DNA of 64,000 nucleotides from Cytospora piceicola (Eukaryota > Ascomycota > Sordariomycetes > Diaporthales > Cytosporaceae): NCBI GenBank assembly GCA_023375675.1, contig JALQBC010000035.1, positions 372,001 through 436,000 of the forward strand, in the 5' to 3' direction. Below, piece by piece: positions 1 to 11,878 of this stretch (its first letter is position 1; each line of letters starts with the position of its first letter). Position numbers and translations under genes: made by a program. The notes under the pieces are model-generated. The model made no database searches. It was not told where the DNA came from and saw nothing but the letters and a program-made list of their open reading frames with translations.

Positions 1-3000
1 CGCGGCAGTGTGTAGCGAAGTATAGGTGCCTTCCATCTTGACGTTCATATCAGCCCCGTGCAGAATTAGCGACTTGACAATTTTGGAATGGCCTAATCGG
101 GCCGCCATGAATAGCGGAGATGGGCTGGAGGCGGAGGACTGGTCATCTGGCGGCAAGCCATTTTCAAGCAAAAGTTGCACTAAACGGTGCATGTCTAGCC
201 AGGTCGCTCTCCAGAGTATCGATAGTGGCCAGGATAGTTGTTGGCGAGGCTGATCCGAGTTGGACTTTGCCGGATGTTCCTGATTCTTCTCGTTGGAAAT
301 AAGTTCGCCCGCAAAGTGCAGTGCCAAGTCTTCGTTGTCTGCCCTCACAGCCTCGATGAGCCTGTCCAGCCCCGAAGGGTGAGATGTATGCTTGCTTTCG
401 TCGGTGGCGTATTGAGTCGTCCCTTCACTATCATCCTCGTTGTCATGGTAGCGCCTCACCATGTTAGAGAGTCCAAATTCGGCGGCAGCCTCCCAGGTTG
501 CCCAGGCTGACTTCAATGGACCTTTGGCTGCGCGAGAGAAGGGATTACACATGGCCCAGTATACTTTCGCCCATGATTCATATGGTCCAGACGGATCCCT
601 CATTTTGTGCCGAACCTCATCAGGGATCACAATACCGGAGAGGTGATGTGGAAGTGCCTCGACTGCGTAGAAGATGGCGTCTCGCCCATCTGAAACGATT
701 GGTGGGGTTATTTCGTCCCCAGCGGATTCGTAGCTGACCAGGTATTGACAATACATAGTTCTCAGGCGTTGCTGTACCGTCGATGAGCCGAGATAAGTGA
801 GAAGGAATTGCGTAGTGGTCTCTGGAGCAGAGTTCTTCACATCACTCCAAAAATGGTGGGTATCACCGTCAATAAGGTCCAGAATCTCGGGGTGGACATG
901 GACTTTGTCATCGTGGAGGCAAATGAAGCCGCGCAATAGGTTTCCGACCTCTTTCAAACAAACTTGAATGTCGTCGGCTTCAGGCGGGCTCTCCACCGGA
1001 GCTAGTCCACGGCTGTTGTGATAACGCATCATGGACAGTTCAAGTAGACTCAGTGGTCGCTTTGCAGTCAAAATCCAGCTCAACAACCATTGTAGGCAGC
1101 CTCGATCGGGAACCGAACTCAAAATGCTGTAGATGATGTCTCTGGGTGTTGAGCTTGATGATATGTCTTCGATGAGAGAGCAAAACAAATCTAGATTGTT
1201 GCTGTGTATTTCCGCGGGCCATTTCGAGTATCCTTCAACGAGATGAAGAATACTGGTTAACGTATGTCGATCCATTGATACCAGTTCTTCCAGCTTCCTT
1301 CGTATTCTGGATTCACCCAGTTGTTTCGGGCAGTGGCGTGAGATCAAAGCCTCCAGAAATTCGTCGGTCTGTACGTCGTCAGGTTCCTCCGTGGCGGATA
1401 GCGTAAACTCATGAATTTGCAAATCTGGCCATCTTTTCACCTCCGCACGCAGTGCCCAAGGTCTTTTCGATGTCACGATAAATTTGACTGGCTCTTCCAT
1501 CCTGCTCGCAATACCTCCCAGTAGTGCCCAGAGGGCCTTCCGGCTATGCACGTCACACTCGTCTAAATCGAGAAGCAAGAACGGTGTGCGGGAGTCTAGC
1601 CAAACAGACGAGAATTCTGTGAGCTTGACCAGATCCTCTTCCAGCCATGCATGCTGCAACTTATACTGGTCTTCTATCAAAGTCCGCCAAAGGGGATCCC
1701 CTCTGATATAAAAGTGAAGAAAGCTGGCAGCTAGCATCCCCATCAAGTTGCGTGAGGGATCATGGGATGAAAACAAAAACGAAAATAAACGGGGGTGATA
1801 TCGCTCATCAGTTTGTTGTTCCTGAACCCATTCGAGGCATATTTGTTCACCAGCTAGGGTGTTCTCCTGGCTGTTAGGGCCTTGTAGATATAGGATCCGT
1901 GTTCCATTGCCATGGAGCCAACTTTCGTATTCTTCACTGGAAAAGACTGGGTGGTCTCGCGATTGTTTTTTTGAAAGCATCTGGACATGCTGTGGCACGA
2001 GAGATGCAAGGGTGAGCTGGATGGAAGCATCTGATGGACTAAGTACCCAATCTAGTAGGCTAATCAGTTTTCATATGTGGTTACCTCCTCTTCCAAGGGA
2101 GCACTTACTATTCACCGGAAGCTTAGCTATGTTATCAGCCAGGTGAGGAAATGCGTCCCCGTCCAATTCCGCGTCCTCTTCTCGCACTGCGAGCTCCATC
2201 GGTATACCAAGAGTCGCGGTGAAGTAGTCGAAGACCTGTTTCTTATAATCAGCGCGATGCACTTGGCTGGTCGTCTGATAGATACAGGAATGGACTCACA
2301 CGGTGAATTCTTTCGCTAAAATTGCCGGCATGTAAACTGAATATGCTGGTTCGCAATGTGATTTTGGACTGTAAAAAGAGTGTATTGGTTTCAATTGTCA
2401 CGGCAACAAGATTCATAACTGCTGTTAGAGTTTGGTACTTTGCCCAGACTGTATCTTTCTTGGCATCCCAGAGAAAGTCAAACATCTTGACACCCAGCTC
2501 TTCCTTATTATCGGCCCGTTGAAAGCAGCCAGAGAAGACCTAAGAAGTGTTAGTGACAAGTATCTTCCAGCCTTAAACAGACAGGGATGGTATATATACA
2601 ATATGGAATATGCTCGTTAATAGGCCAGGCCACTCTCCCTGTTCCGAGGCTGCAATTGAGATCGCCTTCAAATACCGTACATGTGTTAGTAAAATATTGG
2701 CATGTTTCAATGTGTGGAATTGTTACCTTCTTCACAACCAATGCACCGAGATCGTAGGCTATAAAGATGATGGCTCTTTTGGGTGCCTGTTCGGAGTTGT
2801 AAATAGACTTTAGGTCAGTCACAGGCTTTATGAGCAGTGGGTGCTAGGGTGGAAAAGGTATCTAAATAGATTTGCCTACTTGTACGTCAGAGTGTCGAAA
2901 GTCTTTCAAACCTGTCAGCAGTTGGCGAGCCTTGGTATCAACCTCGTTCGAGGTGAACACCACATCGTCGTTAAGCAGATTCGACACGTCAGTCTCAAAT

Positions 3001-3368
3001 ATCAAATCCCTCTTCACGGCAGATTCGGCAGCCACGCTCTGGGATAAGGTAAGACGCGCCTGATCTCTCACGGCCCCCATGACATGGACGATACTTGATG
3101 AATAGTCAGTTGATACCGGCTCGTTCTATAAATACAACAATTCATCTTACTCGATGTCCGGACATTCACTCTCCTCAGTCTTTGCCCCGGGGCTTGACTC
3201 CACGATCGACTCCAGCTTGAGACCCGAATGTAAGTCGCCTACCCGATGAGCGTGGTTGCTATTGTCCAAGAGGGTTGCTTCGGCACTTGGCATATCGACA
3301 GTCAGGTCGTGACTTGCCATACTCCCTGGGCCAGTCTTGCCTTCTTCTTCAGATTGTGACTGAGCCAT
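1..3368 (-). CDS. NLR-like protein with C-terminal ankyrin repeats (partial, runs off left edge)
   Basis: A spliced minus-strand model stays in frame: exons 3368-3151, 3093-2880, 2825-2727, 2665-2600, 2539-2338, 2261-2109 and 2051 to the edge, introns 54-76 bp, over 1000 residues. The N-terminal half has an alpha/beta-hydrolase-like block (IIFIAYDLGALVVKK), in which the usual G-H-S-x-G nucleophile motif is replaced, so it is probably not catalytic. Around 1.9-1.4 kb lies a NACHT-like region: LYLQGPNS stands where a P-loop would be but lacks GK-S/T, and FLLLDLDECD resembles Walker B. The end carries ankyrin repeats (LGHSKIVKSLILHGADMNV, then TSLHTAA at the edge). Fungal NLRs of this layout are intracellular sensors. 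An in-frame TGA at 2071-2073 falls inside a 57 bp intron (GTAAGT donor, CTGAT branch site, TAG acceptor), so the gene looks intact as far as visible. The first two exons are the least certain. Confidence 0.75.
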
Positions 3369-4673
3369 TGTCAACCAAGGCGGAATAAAATAGCGCTGGC
3401 TATACCTAAGTCGTGCGAGTAACTAAGAGTAGGTCATGAGGATTTGTTCGTGGGTGGCTAGGTCCCCCGGGCCGGGACTAGGCCGTGAAGACGAGAGGGA
3501 TTTTCTTCGAGTGTCATGGACGCCCAAGTCAATCATCAAAAACAAAAGCGGGGAGATACGACTCTCAGTGACACTGCCAGCTTATGTTGCATTAGTGCTT
3601 ACAGGGAATTAAGGTGTGGTGATGCAAGCTGGGTGCGAGAACTTGCTTGCCACACTGTATCGTGACCTGTGAATCCCCTCCCATACTTGTTTTCTGCTCA
3701 GTAACCAAGCTCAGTACTGCCTTTTTTAATCACCCTGTCAGGTTCATATGGTCCTTGCGCTTAACAGCATCTCTGAGCAGGGCACGGACCAGGTACATAA
3801 CAGGGATATTTTAAATACCCTGGTAGCCACAGTATACATCGTTACTGTAGTAGGCACTTCTAATTTCACATAGCCCTTGCAAAGCCAGGGGGTCCTGCTG
3901 TGGCTTGTCTGAACGACGACAAGTCCGAATCCAGACTTGAACATAACTAGAGGTTGTTATCAGCACGTAACGGCACTGAGAAAAGCGGGGATGTGACGTT
4001 CAAGTCCACGAGACACGCCGTAATTTGTGGGAAGGCTTCTCCAATACGTCTGTTAATGCCTTATTATCAGGAGACTACTTCGTAGGGTTCTTTTCCCTTT
4101 CAGGACAGTCCTTGCGTCTTTCATTCGTATCCCACGATCTCACATGTTAAGAAAGTCCGCTATCATCAAATATATTCAAGACGAGTCTGGCGCTGGGCCC
4201 GCTGGAGGGACGGGATGTCGACTGGGAAGCGACTGCTGCGCTACTCATGCTCAACATCGACCGGAGGATGACCGTGGCGAGTATAAGTGGGGGTATGAAT
4301 GCCGGGGGCGGGTAGGACGGGAAAGGGACATGAGCGTTAGGGATCTTCTCAGCACGAGATAGGACGTGTGACAGGTCGAGCATAAAACGGATTACTTACC
4401 AGGCTTACTTATCTACTTACTTACCGACTTACTTACCGACTTACCTACCGACTTGCCTACTTACCTATTTCCTGCCTACTTACTCCCTACTTACCTACTT
4501 AAAGTACTTATTTAGCTGTTTCCTTACTCTCTATAAAAAGCCCTAACCCTATTTGAAACAACAAAACCTTGACCTGAAGCTTGTGTATACTTCCTGTTAG
4601 TGCTAAGCGATTTGAAAAAGACTAACAGAGCAACCACAAGAAATGAGATAGAGCTCACGTATATAAAGAGAAG
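3369..4673. other. intergenic region between divergent genes
   Basis: No convincing gene is seen. It separates the minus-strand NLR start from the plus-strand gene at 4674 and so must hold both promoters. It contains a TTAC-type simple repeat near 4.4-4.5 kb. Confidence 0.6.
4395..4512. repeat. imperfect (CTTA)n/CTTACCGA microsatellite
   Basis: A run of CTTACTTA, CTTACCGA and CTACCTACTTA units repeats with drift over about 120 bp. It is a degenerate tetranucleotide/octanucleotide tandem repeat upstream of the 4674 gene. Confidence 0.8.
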
Positions 4674-5710
4674 ATGGACGAAAGGGATATCTGGCTTAGT
4701 GAGCACGAGGATGAGGTGGACCAAGAATTGGAATTATCAACAAATCCGAAAGAATTCAACCTCTCCTTGGGCTATCAAGGTGTTGGTCAGCCCGGTGGTA
4801 AGTCAATCTCATGTCTCAGCGTATTTTCCTTGAAAGCCGGCCTTAGGTGAGATCTGAACTCCATTGACTGATACCATCAGGCTATCATGTCCGCAACCGA
4901 GATGGACAACTTCAGCGTCCCGTTGTAGCGTCCTTTTATGGAGGATTCCGCAAGAAGCCCGCCTTCACAGTTGGCTGCGAAGCGAAGGCGATGATACACG
5001 GACGTATGGGCCCAACATCCACGAAACGAGCAACACTCCTTGTTTATGGGTTTAAATTCCTCTCCCGCCGCACAACACGCATCAAGGAAGCCGACATCCT
5101 TTTCGAGTTCAAGTCTTTGTCAACATCACTGAGTTCCATGGGACCGTCAGTGTCCCAGGTCCGCCCAAAGGGCCAACACAGGATGCAAGAGACGATCCAG
5201 AACGAAGCCAGAAAGATCGGTCTATCGTCTAACATCGGTCCATCCATCCCCGGGGTGGATGCTGGACTAACATGGTCCCTAGAGGAGAACAAGTCCAAAG
5301 ATACTAAACATTACACAATTGTCACGGGTGATAATCCCGCTGACCAGGTATACGGAGACCATTTCCAGGCCCAATTCACGCTAGCAGAAAACAGATCTCA
5401 GGAGTCCGGCATCCCGACAGAGCTGACTGTCGTGATTCTACTTGAGCGCGACAACGACGACGATTTTGCGATGAATCCTCAAATCCGGGTAACGCCCGAC
5501 CTCAAGACCAGGATGGTCTCCCTGGCCTCAAGTCGACCGCCAGATGACCCCATTTACTTTCATGTCGAGGAGCCTCCATTCAATAAGCTCGATAGCAGGA
5601 CAATTATTGATCAGGACAACCTCGGGGCTACAGATCTGGACAGTCTCTGGGGCTGTACTATGTACAACCTGTATTTCAAGGCCATAAAAGGCGCTGAGTT
5701 AGTGGAATGA
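4674..5710 (+). CDS. uncharacterised beta-rich fungal protein, 317 aa
   Basis: Two exons, 4674-4797 and 4881-5710, joined by an intron with a GTAAGT donor and CAG acceptor; the frame is preserved and gives 317 residues. There is no signal peptide or membrane segment. The N-terminus is acidic (MDERDIWLSEHEDEVDQ). The middle has alternating hydrophobic stretches (ATLLVYGFKF, ADILFEFKS) suggesting beta strands. The C-terminal half carries AGLTWSLEENKSKDTKH, FTLAENRSQESGIPTELTVV and VILLER. From memory this pattern (W-x-L/EN, SGIP, AILL-type strand) recurs in many fungal hypothetical proteins, but I cannot name a characterised member. It sits between an NLR and an ankyrin-subtilase, so a partner or substrate role is possible; that is inference from position. 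Confidence 0.8.
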
Positions 5711-6632
5711 TTCTTTACTACCCTAGGTAGACTGGTAGATATGAATTTGACGGGTATCACATGCATTCTCAACACTATTGATTTCACTCAGGCATGATGA
5801 TCGTCGTACTGGCGCGGTGGCAGTGAAACCAGACCCACTACCCCCGGCCTTGGTGTTCAATTCAAAAAGAGCTATCAGATCGCAGTCTGTCTTTAGACAG
5901 AACACACAACGAAGACCTTACGACAGACCACTAAATTGTGCCTTTTAAGTCAGACCTATTCATAAAACCTTGAAAGACATTGTTTTGTTTGGGTGCCCTT
6001 GGTTATCCGAGAGCCTCAGGCCTGGCTGCCTTTGCTCTTAAGCAGCCGATACGAAGCGTGGCCGTGAGTCCTTGGACCTTGTTTTGTTCGAAGGAGGGGT
6101 CAACCCGCCTTTGCGACAGTACCCGTGGATACTAATCCGTTACTACCAGCCTGAGATTACCCACCCTGCAAATACTTACTCAAGTAATTACATACACTAG
6201 ATACAAACGCAGGTATGGCTTGGTAGTAGCGGGTCATGATCCATGCACCTAACATGATAGGTTGATTTTGTCTGAAAATAGGAGCTCGTTAATTTTGCGG
6301 GGATACTATTGCTTACTTGCATGGTCCCATGTAGATGTACTGTGCCAGTGTACTACATAAGTATATATGCGAGGTCCGTCACATTCTAACCCCAAACTGA
6401 CGAGGATAAGGCCCACAACAAAAGGACTTAATTATGTATTGGTCCGTGGAATTACCTTATAGAGGGTTTTGCAGATAAGCCCCAAGTGGCCTAGTGAACC
6501 CACCTGGATCTGAATTCTGGCTCCCAAGTGTCATTTTCAACCTTTACAAACTACAGCAAAGAGAAATGACAATATTTCCCGCACAGGAACTCTTCGTAAC
6601 CTCGTCCTGGATCAATACATGAAAATCTGATA
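5711..6632 (+). other. intergenic region
   Basis: No open frame with coding character was found. It contains a CCCTAGGTA-type palindrome near 5730 and the promoter region of the next gene. Confidence 0.6.
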
Positions 6633-9600
6633 ATGGACCTCTTTGACACGGAAAGCCATTCCTTGGGTGGTGAAAATATCTTTGGCGAATTCGACCACAC
6701 TGACAGCGAGATCGCGGAGGACAAAGATGAGCAGGAGGAATGGGATAGATTACCGTTGAAGGAGAGATGGGAGGATGTTCTGAAGCGCCTTAGCGATAAA
6801 GAAGTCCGATGGAATGATGTGGAGCAGGATGATGAAGAGAATCCAAGCACCACGACAAGACCTTTAGAGCCTTGGGAAAAGGAATCACTCGCCGAAACAG
6901 ACTCTCGCGATAAAACATGTCCCACAGTCCTTCATATGCTCGCAGCCAAGCTCGACACCGAAGGCTTCGACACCCTTCCACAACAAACACGCCTGGAAAT
7001 TATCAAGTATCTACTCCAGCATCGAAAGAACGATTCGGCCGAGGACCCAGTCTTGACGAGAGCCATTGAATATCACAACCTTGACTTTATCCATTTCATC
7101 CTCCAACACTGCGCGGACAGTCTATCAGGTCTTCTCAATGCGACGGATAGTAAAGGCGAGAATTGTCTGCATTACATCTTCAAGGAATATTTTCAGAAAG
7201 CTGCCAAGTACACTATGAGGGTGGCCAAACTGATTAAAAAGGGCAAGACCATCAAGGACAAGGACCTGGACATATGGACCACCAGAAAGATCCTTGAACG
7301 GTTTGTCCAGCATGCAACACCACAATGCATTTCCGCGAGGGATAACAAGGACAAAACGCCCATCCATTATGCGCTCGATTACAAGAATTGCCGTATAAAC
7401 ATTCCTGAATATGCAGGAATAGTCACACAATTGATCGAGAAGGGGGACAAAGGCTTGGAGAGCAGGGACAAACAAGCCAGTCAGTTCAAGGGCAGGGGAG
7501 AATCACCATATCTCTACTTCGGGCGGACTCGGGAATTGTTTCTATCAGAGCTTGCGAGAAACGCCTCGGCCCAGTCAAACACTGCAGCTCCAGTGACCAA
7601 ACATGTCGGAAAAGAAGCCATACCCGCCACGCAGGATATGAAAAGGGTCATAGGCCACCATATCAGAGGGGATATGGAGGTAGCATACAGAGAAACGAAA
7701 GACTTCGCAACGAAAGGGAAGATGGGAATGAGAAGCATGTATGCACCTCCAGGCTACGCGATTCCATGTAACCGTACTTCTGCCCCCTCTGGAAACCAGG
7801 GAATCTCGCCAGCGATGGAGAAGAACGGCCTAGGGCCTTCACTACCACCCGAAGAAATCTCAAATTCTTCCCAGGCAGGTGATTTGGTCGCTGGAAAGAT
7901 CCAGACGATGACCCATAAGCCACTCCGCGAGAAGCAAGTTACACAAAGGCCAGGTGAGGAGCATGAGGCTTGCAAGGCAGCAGCGGAGAGGATCCGGCGT
8001 CTGGTCAAGCTTCACTACATACGAACTAGGCCCGAAATGGAGGCTAAAGAGTTACTTTACGGCAAGGTGGCCCTCGGTAGGTATCCTGTCTCTCACAGTA
8101 CGTAACCTCATACACTGACTGACTTTCTCATTAACAGACAAGAACTTATATTTTGATGGCACGCACATGAAGGGGAGAAGTTCCGGTGAAGTGGCGGAAC
8201 TCATCAAAATGCTTGCCGAGCCTGGTGGCTTTGAGGATACCTTGTCCTACGTATGCCTTCCGGCTTTGAGTTATACGTCAGATACCACAGCTGGGTCCGG
8301 CCTGAGGGCAAAGACATATAGCGCAAACCAAAGACGCCCACGGGAGACTGAGTGGAAGGAGGAACAACCAATGGGAAGTATCTCAGCGGTGGCCGTTTTT
8401 GACGAGCTGGCCCACGCCGGCGTCCGTAATATCTTGCAGCTGGTTGTCGAAGATATGAAGTCACCTCCTCACACTGATGGCGCCATTGAGAGGGCAATCG
8501 GTGGCAAAGACTCCATGAACCCTAAGAGTAGAAGACAGGAAGATGGTTTTTATGTAGAAGTTTGGTGAGTAGAACGAGCACTTCCCACCGTTAATGCCAA
8601 CCATACCGGGTGGATCAACAGGAGACGAGGCTAACAACTTTATCAGGGACTGGCGAAAGTTCGACTTAGACATCGATGTCATAAGATTCTCTACGCCAAA
8701 GGTGTTCCAAGTCAATCTTTACTGGAGTGGGAATCAAACCATACTGAAGGGCTGGGCTTGTGCCGAAGGTATCCCGCGTTTGTATCAGGAATCAGGGAAA
8801 ATACTCAAAAAAGTGGTGGTCCACTGGTCTTTTGTAAGTATCTTTACACCCCGTTGTTGTTCCACCCTCTCTCCACGATCAGTCTGCTTCCATCCTGGCT
8901 TGATAGACCTATCATAATACACAATTTACTCAAACCTTGAGGCTGAATCGTCAAAAGGGCGTCGAAGGCCCCCAAAGGTGCGAATCTTTGCTGGCAGATT
9001 TCAAGAAGACGGTAGAAAAACGCACTTCTCAGGAGTCAGCAGGAGTCCTCGTTCAAATCAAAAAATTGACAATGGGCAAGGCGGCTGGGGGCGCTGACGA
9101 CGACAACAAGCTGGGGCCGTCCACACCTGGGATTCCAAGAGGACCTCCTGACCATAGCTGGATCGAAACCATGGAGAGGTTCAGGGATGCTCTCATGACG
9201 GTACATGCGGCCTTGCCAAATGATATCAAACCCGAGCGAATCAAGGTAATTTTGCATACACCTCCAAGATGGCCCACCTGCGTCTAATCATGCATGTGCT
9301 GCACAGGTCGCCTTGATAGACGATGGAATTGACCGGACAAATTTACTCGCATATAACAACCGCGTCAAAGTCACAGGAATGAGTTACTGGACCAATTCCG
9401 CGGGAATGACAGCACGGAACCCCTCTTGGCACCAGTCCACCCATGGCCATGGAACCATAATGGCCAGTTCGATTATTCGTGTCAATCCTTGGGTCTTCCT
9501 CTATGTCATGCGCATCCAAGACGAGGTAGATACCATCTCCACAAAGGACGGCGGCATCAGGATCCATGCAGAAAGTGCAGCAAGGGCCATCGAGGACGCC

Positions 9601-10293
9601 ATTACCGCAGGGGTCAGAATCATTTCCATTTCGTGGACGATTAGCGACATCGCCAAGGCAGACATTGAGAAATATCCTGAGCATGAGGTCAAAGCCGTCG
9701 AGGCACTCAAGGAAGCCATCGGGAAGGCTAAAGAGGCCAAGATCCTAATATTTTGCTCGGCATCCGACGACATAAAGAAAAAGGGCATCGACACCCTGCC
9801 CTACAGTCATGCCAGTAATTATGTCTTTCGCATCGGTGCTGCCGATGCCTACGGCTGGAGCGACAAACAAACCGAGGACCAGCACACAATCGACTGGTTT
9901 TTCCCGGGAAACCAGGTTGCCGACGACTACAACCCACGCGCGGTCCGACTGAGCGAACTGGAGTACCGTGATGGATCATCTGTGGCAACGGCGTTGGCGG
10001 CTGGGCTAGCCTCGCTAATCATGTACTTGATGAACGTTATGAAGGAGTACTACCGCGCAGACGCCAGGAACGCCAACAAGTATTCCAATTATGCCAAGAG
10101 GTTTACTGACAGACAAGCCATGAAGGTAGCCTTTGAAAACATCTCTAATATGGACCCCTACTACAAGGACAAGAAGTTCCTCCCCGTCTGGGACCTGTTC
10201 GGAAAGAGAGCGGAGAAAATTCAGGGCGACAACAGAAACCCAGAAGCAAATTGGGAGGTACTTGATGAGCTTTGTACCAAGCTTGTGGTGTAA
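6633..10293 (+). CDS. ankyrin-repeat protein with C-terminal subtilisin (S8) protease domain, 1127 aa
   Basis: Five exons: 6633-8076, 8138-8564, 8647-8833, 8907-9245, 9307-10293. All junctions use GT/AG, phases agree, and the total is 1127 residues. Residues 1-90 are acidic. Residues about 91-300 contain ankyrin-like helices (TVLHMLAAKL, NCLHYIF, KTPIHYALDY). Residues 300-790 are linker with no recognised domain. From residue 800 the peptidase S8 domain starts: IDDGID gives catalytic Asp804, STHGHGT gives His845, and DGSSVATALAAG gives Ser1024. The segment where subtilases carry the oxyanion Asn reads FCSASDD, so that residue appears replaced. No signal peptide is visible, so it probably acts inside the cell. 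In fungi, repeat-plus-S8 proteins are linked to NLR-type recognition and programmed cell death. Exon 4 is the least certain. Confidence 0.85.
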
Positions 10294-10594
10294 TGGCCCA
10301 GGTGTGTCCCAAGATAAGCCAGAATTGTCACGGCCGCTGCAAGGAGTCTATGGTTCGTGGTAAAATATGTATGTTGCTCGAATGAAAGCATTCTTGTTGG
10401 ACATCCAGCTATCAGACCAGATTCATTCCTAGTTCTCTAGGGTGGTCACCCTTCAAGTAGAATAGTATAGTGGTTCTATTCGACACTTCTAGATACAGGA
10501 GGCGGTGATTAGGAGGCGTCTATATAGTGATAGTTCAAATGTGTGCCAGCAATCGACTTTACGTCGCCCACCCCAGGCCAAGCAAAGGCGGACC
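10294..10594. other. short convergent intergenic region
   Basis: Lies between the 3' ends of two convergent genes. No further feature is seen. Confidence 0.6.
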
Positions 10595-11878
10595 TCAGAA
10601 GACCTCGTCTTCCTTCACAAGAATCTCCCTCTTCACATCCTCGACACCCCTCAACCCTGCTAGGTGCATATTCATCATCAGGTCGCCACACATGGCCCTC
10701 AGAACATGCCTCACGCCCTCCTCGCCACCGATCGCCAGACCATACGCATACGGCCGCCCAATGAGCACACACTTCGCACCCAACGCAAGGGCCTTCATGA
10801 TATCTGCACCACACCGGATCCCGCTATCGAAGAAAATGTCCAGCTTCTCCCCCACAGCCTCCGCAATATGAGGCAGCATCCCCAGACTGCTCACCCCACC
10901 GTCCTGCTGACGGCCACCATGGTTGCTCACCACAATCCCCTGCACACCAGCCTCGACAGCCATCCGCGCGTCCGCCACGCTCTGTATTCCCTTCAACACA
11001 ATCGGCCCGTCCCAGTGCTCCCTCAGGAACTGAATATCCTCCCACCCGTGCGAGTGCCCCGGGAACACGATCTTGGCCCACTCCCGCGCCGCCTCGCCCA
11101 GGTCGTGCCCCGTGAGCTCGCTGTCGTGGCGCCTCAGCCCCTCAATGTCGTACCCGTGCTCCTCCCTGAACCTCCTCTGGAACACCGGGTCCGTCAGGCC
11201 GATCTCGACGCCGATCCGGTCCGGGTGCAGGAACGGGTTGTACCCGTTGTCCATGTCCGACGGCCTCCACCCGAGCACGTACGTGTCCAGCGTGACGAAG
11301 AGCGCCGTGTAGCCCGCGCTCTTGGCCCGCGACAGCAGCGACGCGGTGATGTCGTCGTGCGCCCTCGACGGCCAGTACAGCTGGAACCAGCGCGGGGTCT
11401 GGTTGTCGGCGCCCATGGCGCCCGCGACGTCCTCGATGCTCGTGCTGGACGCCGTGCTCAGCGTGTAGGGGATGCCCAGCGAGGCGCTGGCCTTGGCGGC
11501 CGCGACCTCCCCTTCGGGGTGAAAGATGCGCTGGACGCCGATGGGCGCGACGGCCACGGGGAAGGAGAGCTGCTGGCCCAGGACCGTGGTGCTCGTGTCG
11601 GCGAAGGCCTCCTCCCCCGTGACCGGGTCCCTGCGGCTTGGCACCAGACGCCGGGGGACGATGGACCAGCGGTCGAAGGCGGCAAGGTTCTTGCGGTATG
11701 TTGAGCCGTCGCCGCAGTTGCCGTGGATATAGCCCCATGAGTTGGCGGACAGGACTGACTGTGCCTGTGATTCCCATTGTGAGGATCGGAAGGTGAAAGG
11801 TGGTTTGGTTGAGTGCAGGCCGGCCTGGAAGACGGATTGCTCATAACCAATAGGGTCTGGGTTTCCTGAAGGAGCCAT
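10595..11878 (-). CDS. FMN-dependent alpha-hydroxy-acid oxidase (lactate 2-monooxygenase-like), 427 aa
   Basis: Single uninterrupted frame from ATG at 11878. It is a full-length member of the FMN-dependent alpha-hydroxy-acid dehydrogenase family, which oxidises L-2-hydroxy acids such as lactate or mandelate on a TIM barrel carrying FMN. Visible motifs are PVAVAPIGVQ (about 108-116), LKGI with the FMN-contacting Lys296, the active-site VVSNHGGRQQDGG with catalytic His320 and substrate-binding Arg323, and the phosphate-binding DSGIRCGADIMKALALGA (351-368) followed by VLIGRPYAYG. Length and the extended loop around 205-275 fit the lactate 2-monooxygenase branch better than yeast cytochrome b2, since there is no heme domain. 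No targeting peptide is obvious. GC content and codon use are high compared with flanking DNA. Confidence 0.93.
   Translation of the reverse strand: MAPSGNPDPIGYEQSVFQAGLHSTKPPFTFRSSQWESQAQSVLSANSWGYIHGNCGDGSTYRKNLAAFDRWSIVPRRLVPSRRDPVTGEEAFADTSTTVLGQQLSFPVAVAPIGVQRIFHPEGEVAAAKASASLGIPYTLSTASSTSIEDVAGAMGADNQTPRWFQLYWPSRAHDDITASLLSRAKSAGYTALFVTLDTYVLGWRPSDMDNGYNPFLHPDRIGVEIGLTDPVFQRRFREEHGYDIEGLRRHDSELTGHDLGEAAREWAKIVFPGHSHGWEDIQFLREHWDGPIVLKGIQSVADARMAVEAGVQGIVVSNHGGRQQDGGVSSLGMLPHIAEAVGEKLDIFFDSGIRCGADIMKALALGAKCVLIGRPYAYGLAIGGEEGVRHVLRAMCGDLMMNMHLAGLRGVEDVKREILVKEDEVF

Noticed and set aside
2071..2073. In-frame TGA in the NLR gene suggesting a pseudogene
   Set aside because: A 57 bp intron with GTAAGT donor (2103-2108 region), CTGAT branch site and TAG acceptor removes the stop and keeps the frame.
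10664..11704. 346-codon frame antisense to the FMN oxidase
   Set aside because: GC-rich shadow of a well-supported gene; Arg/His/Pro-rich with no motifs.
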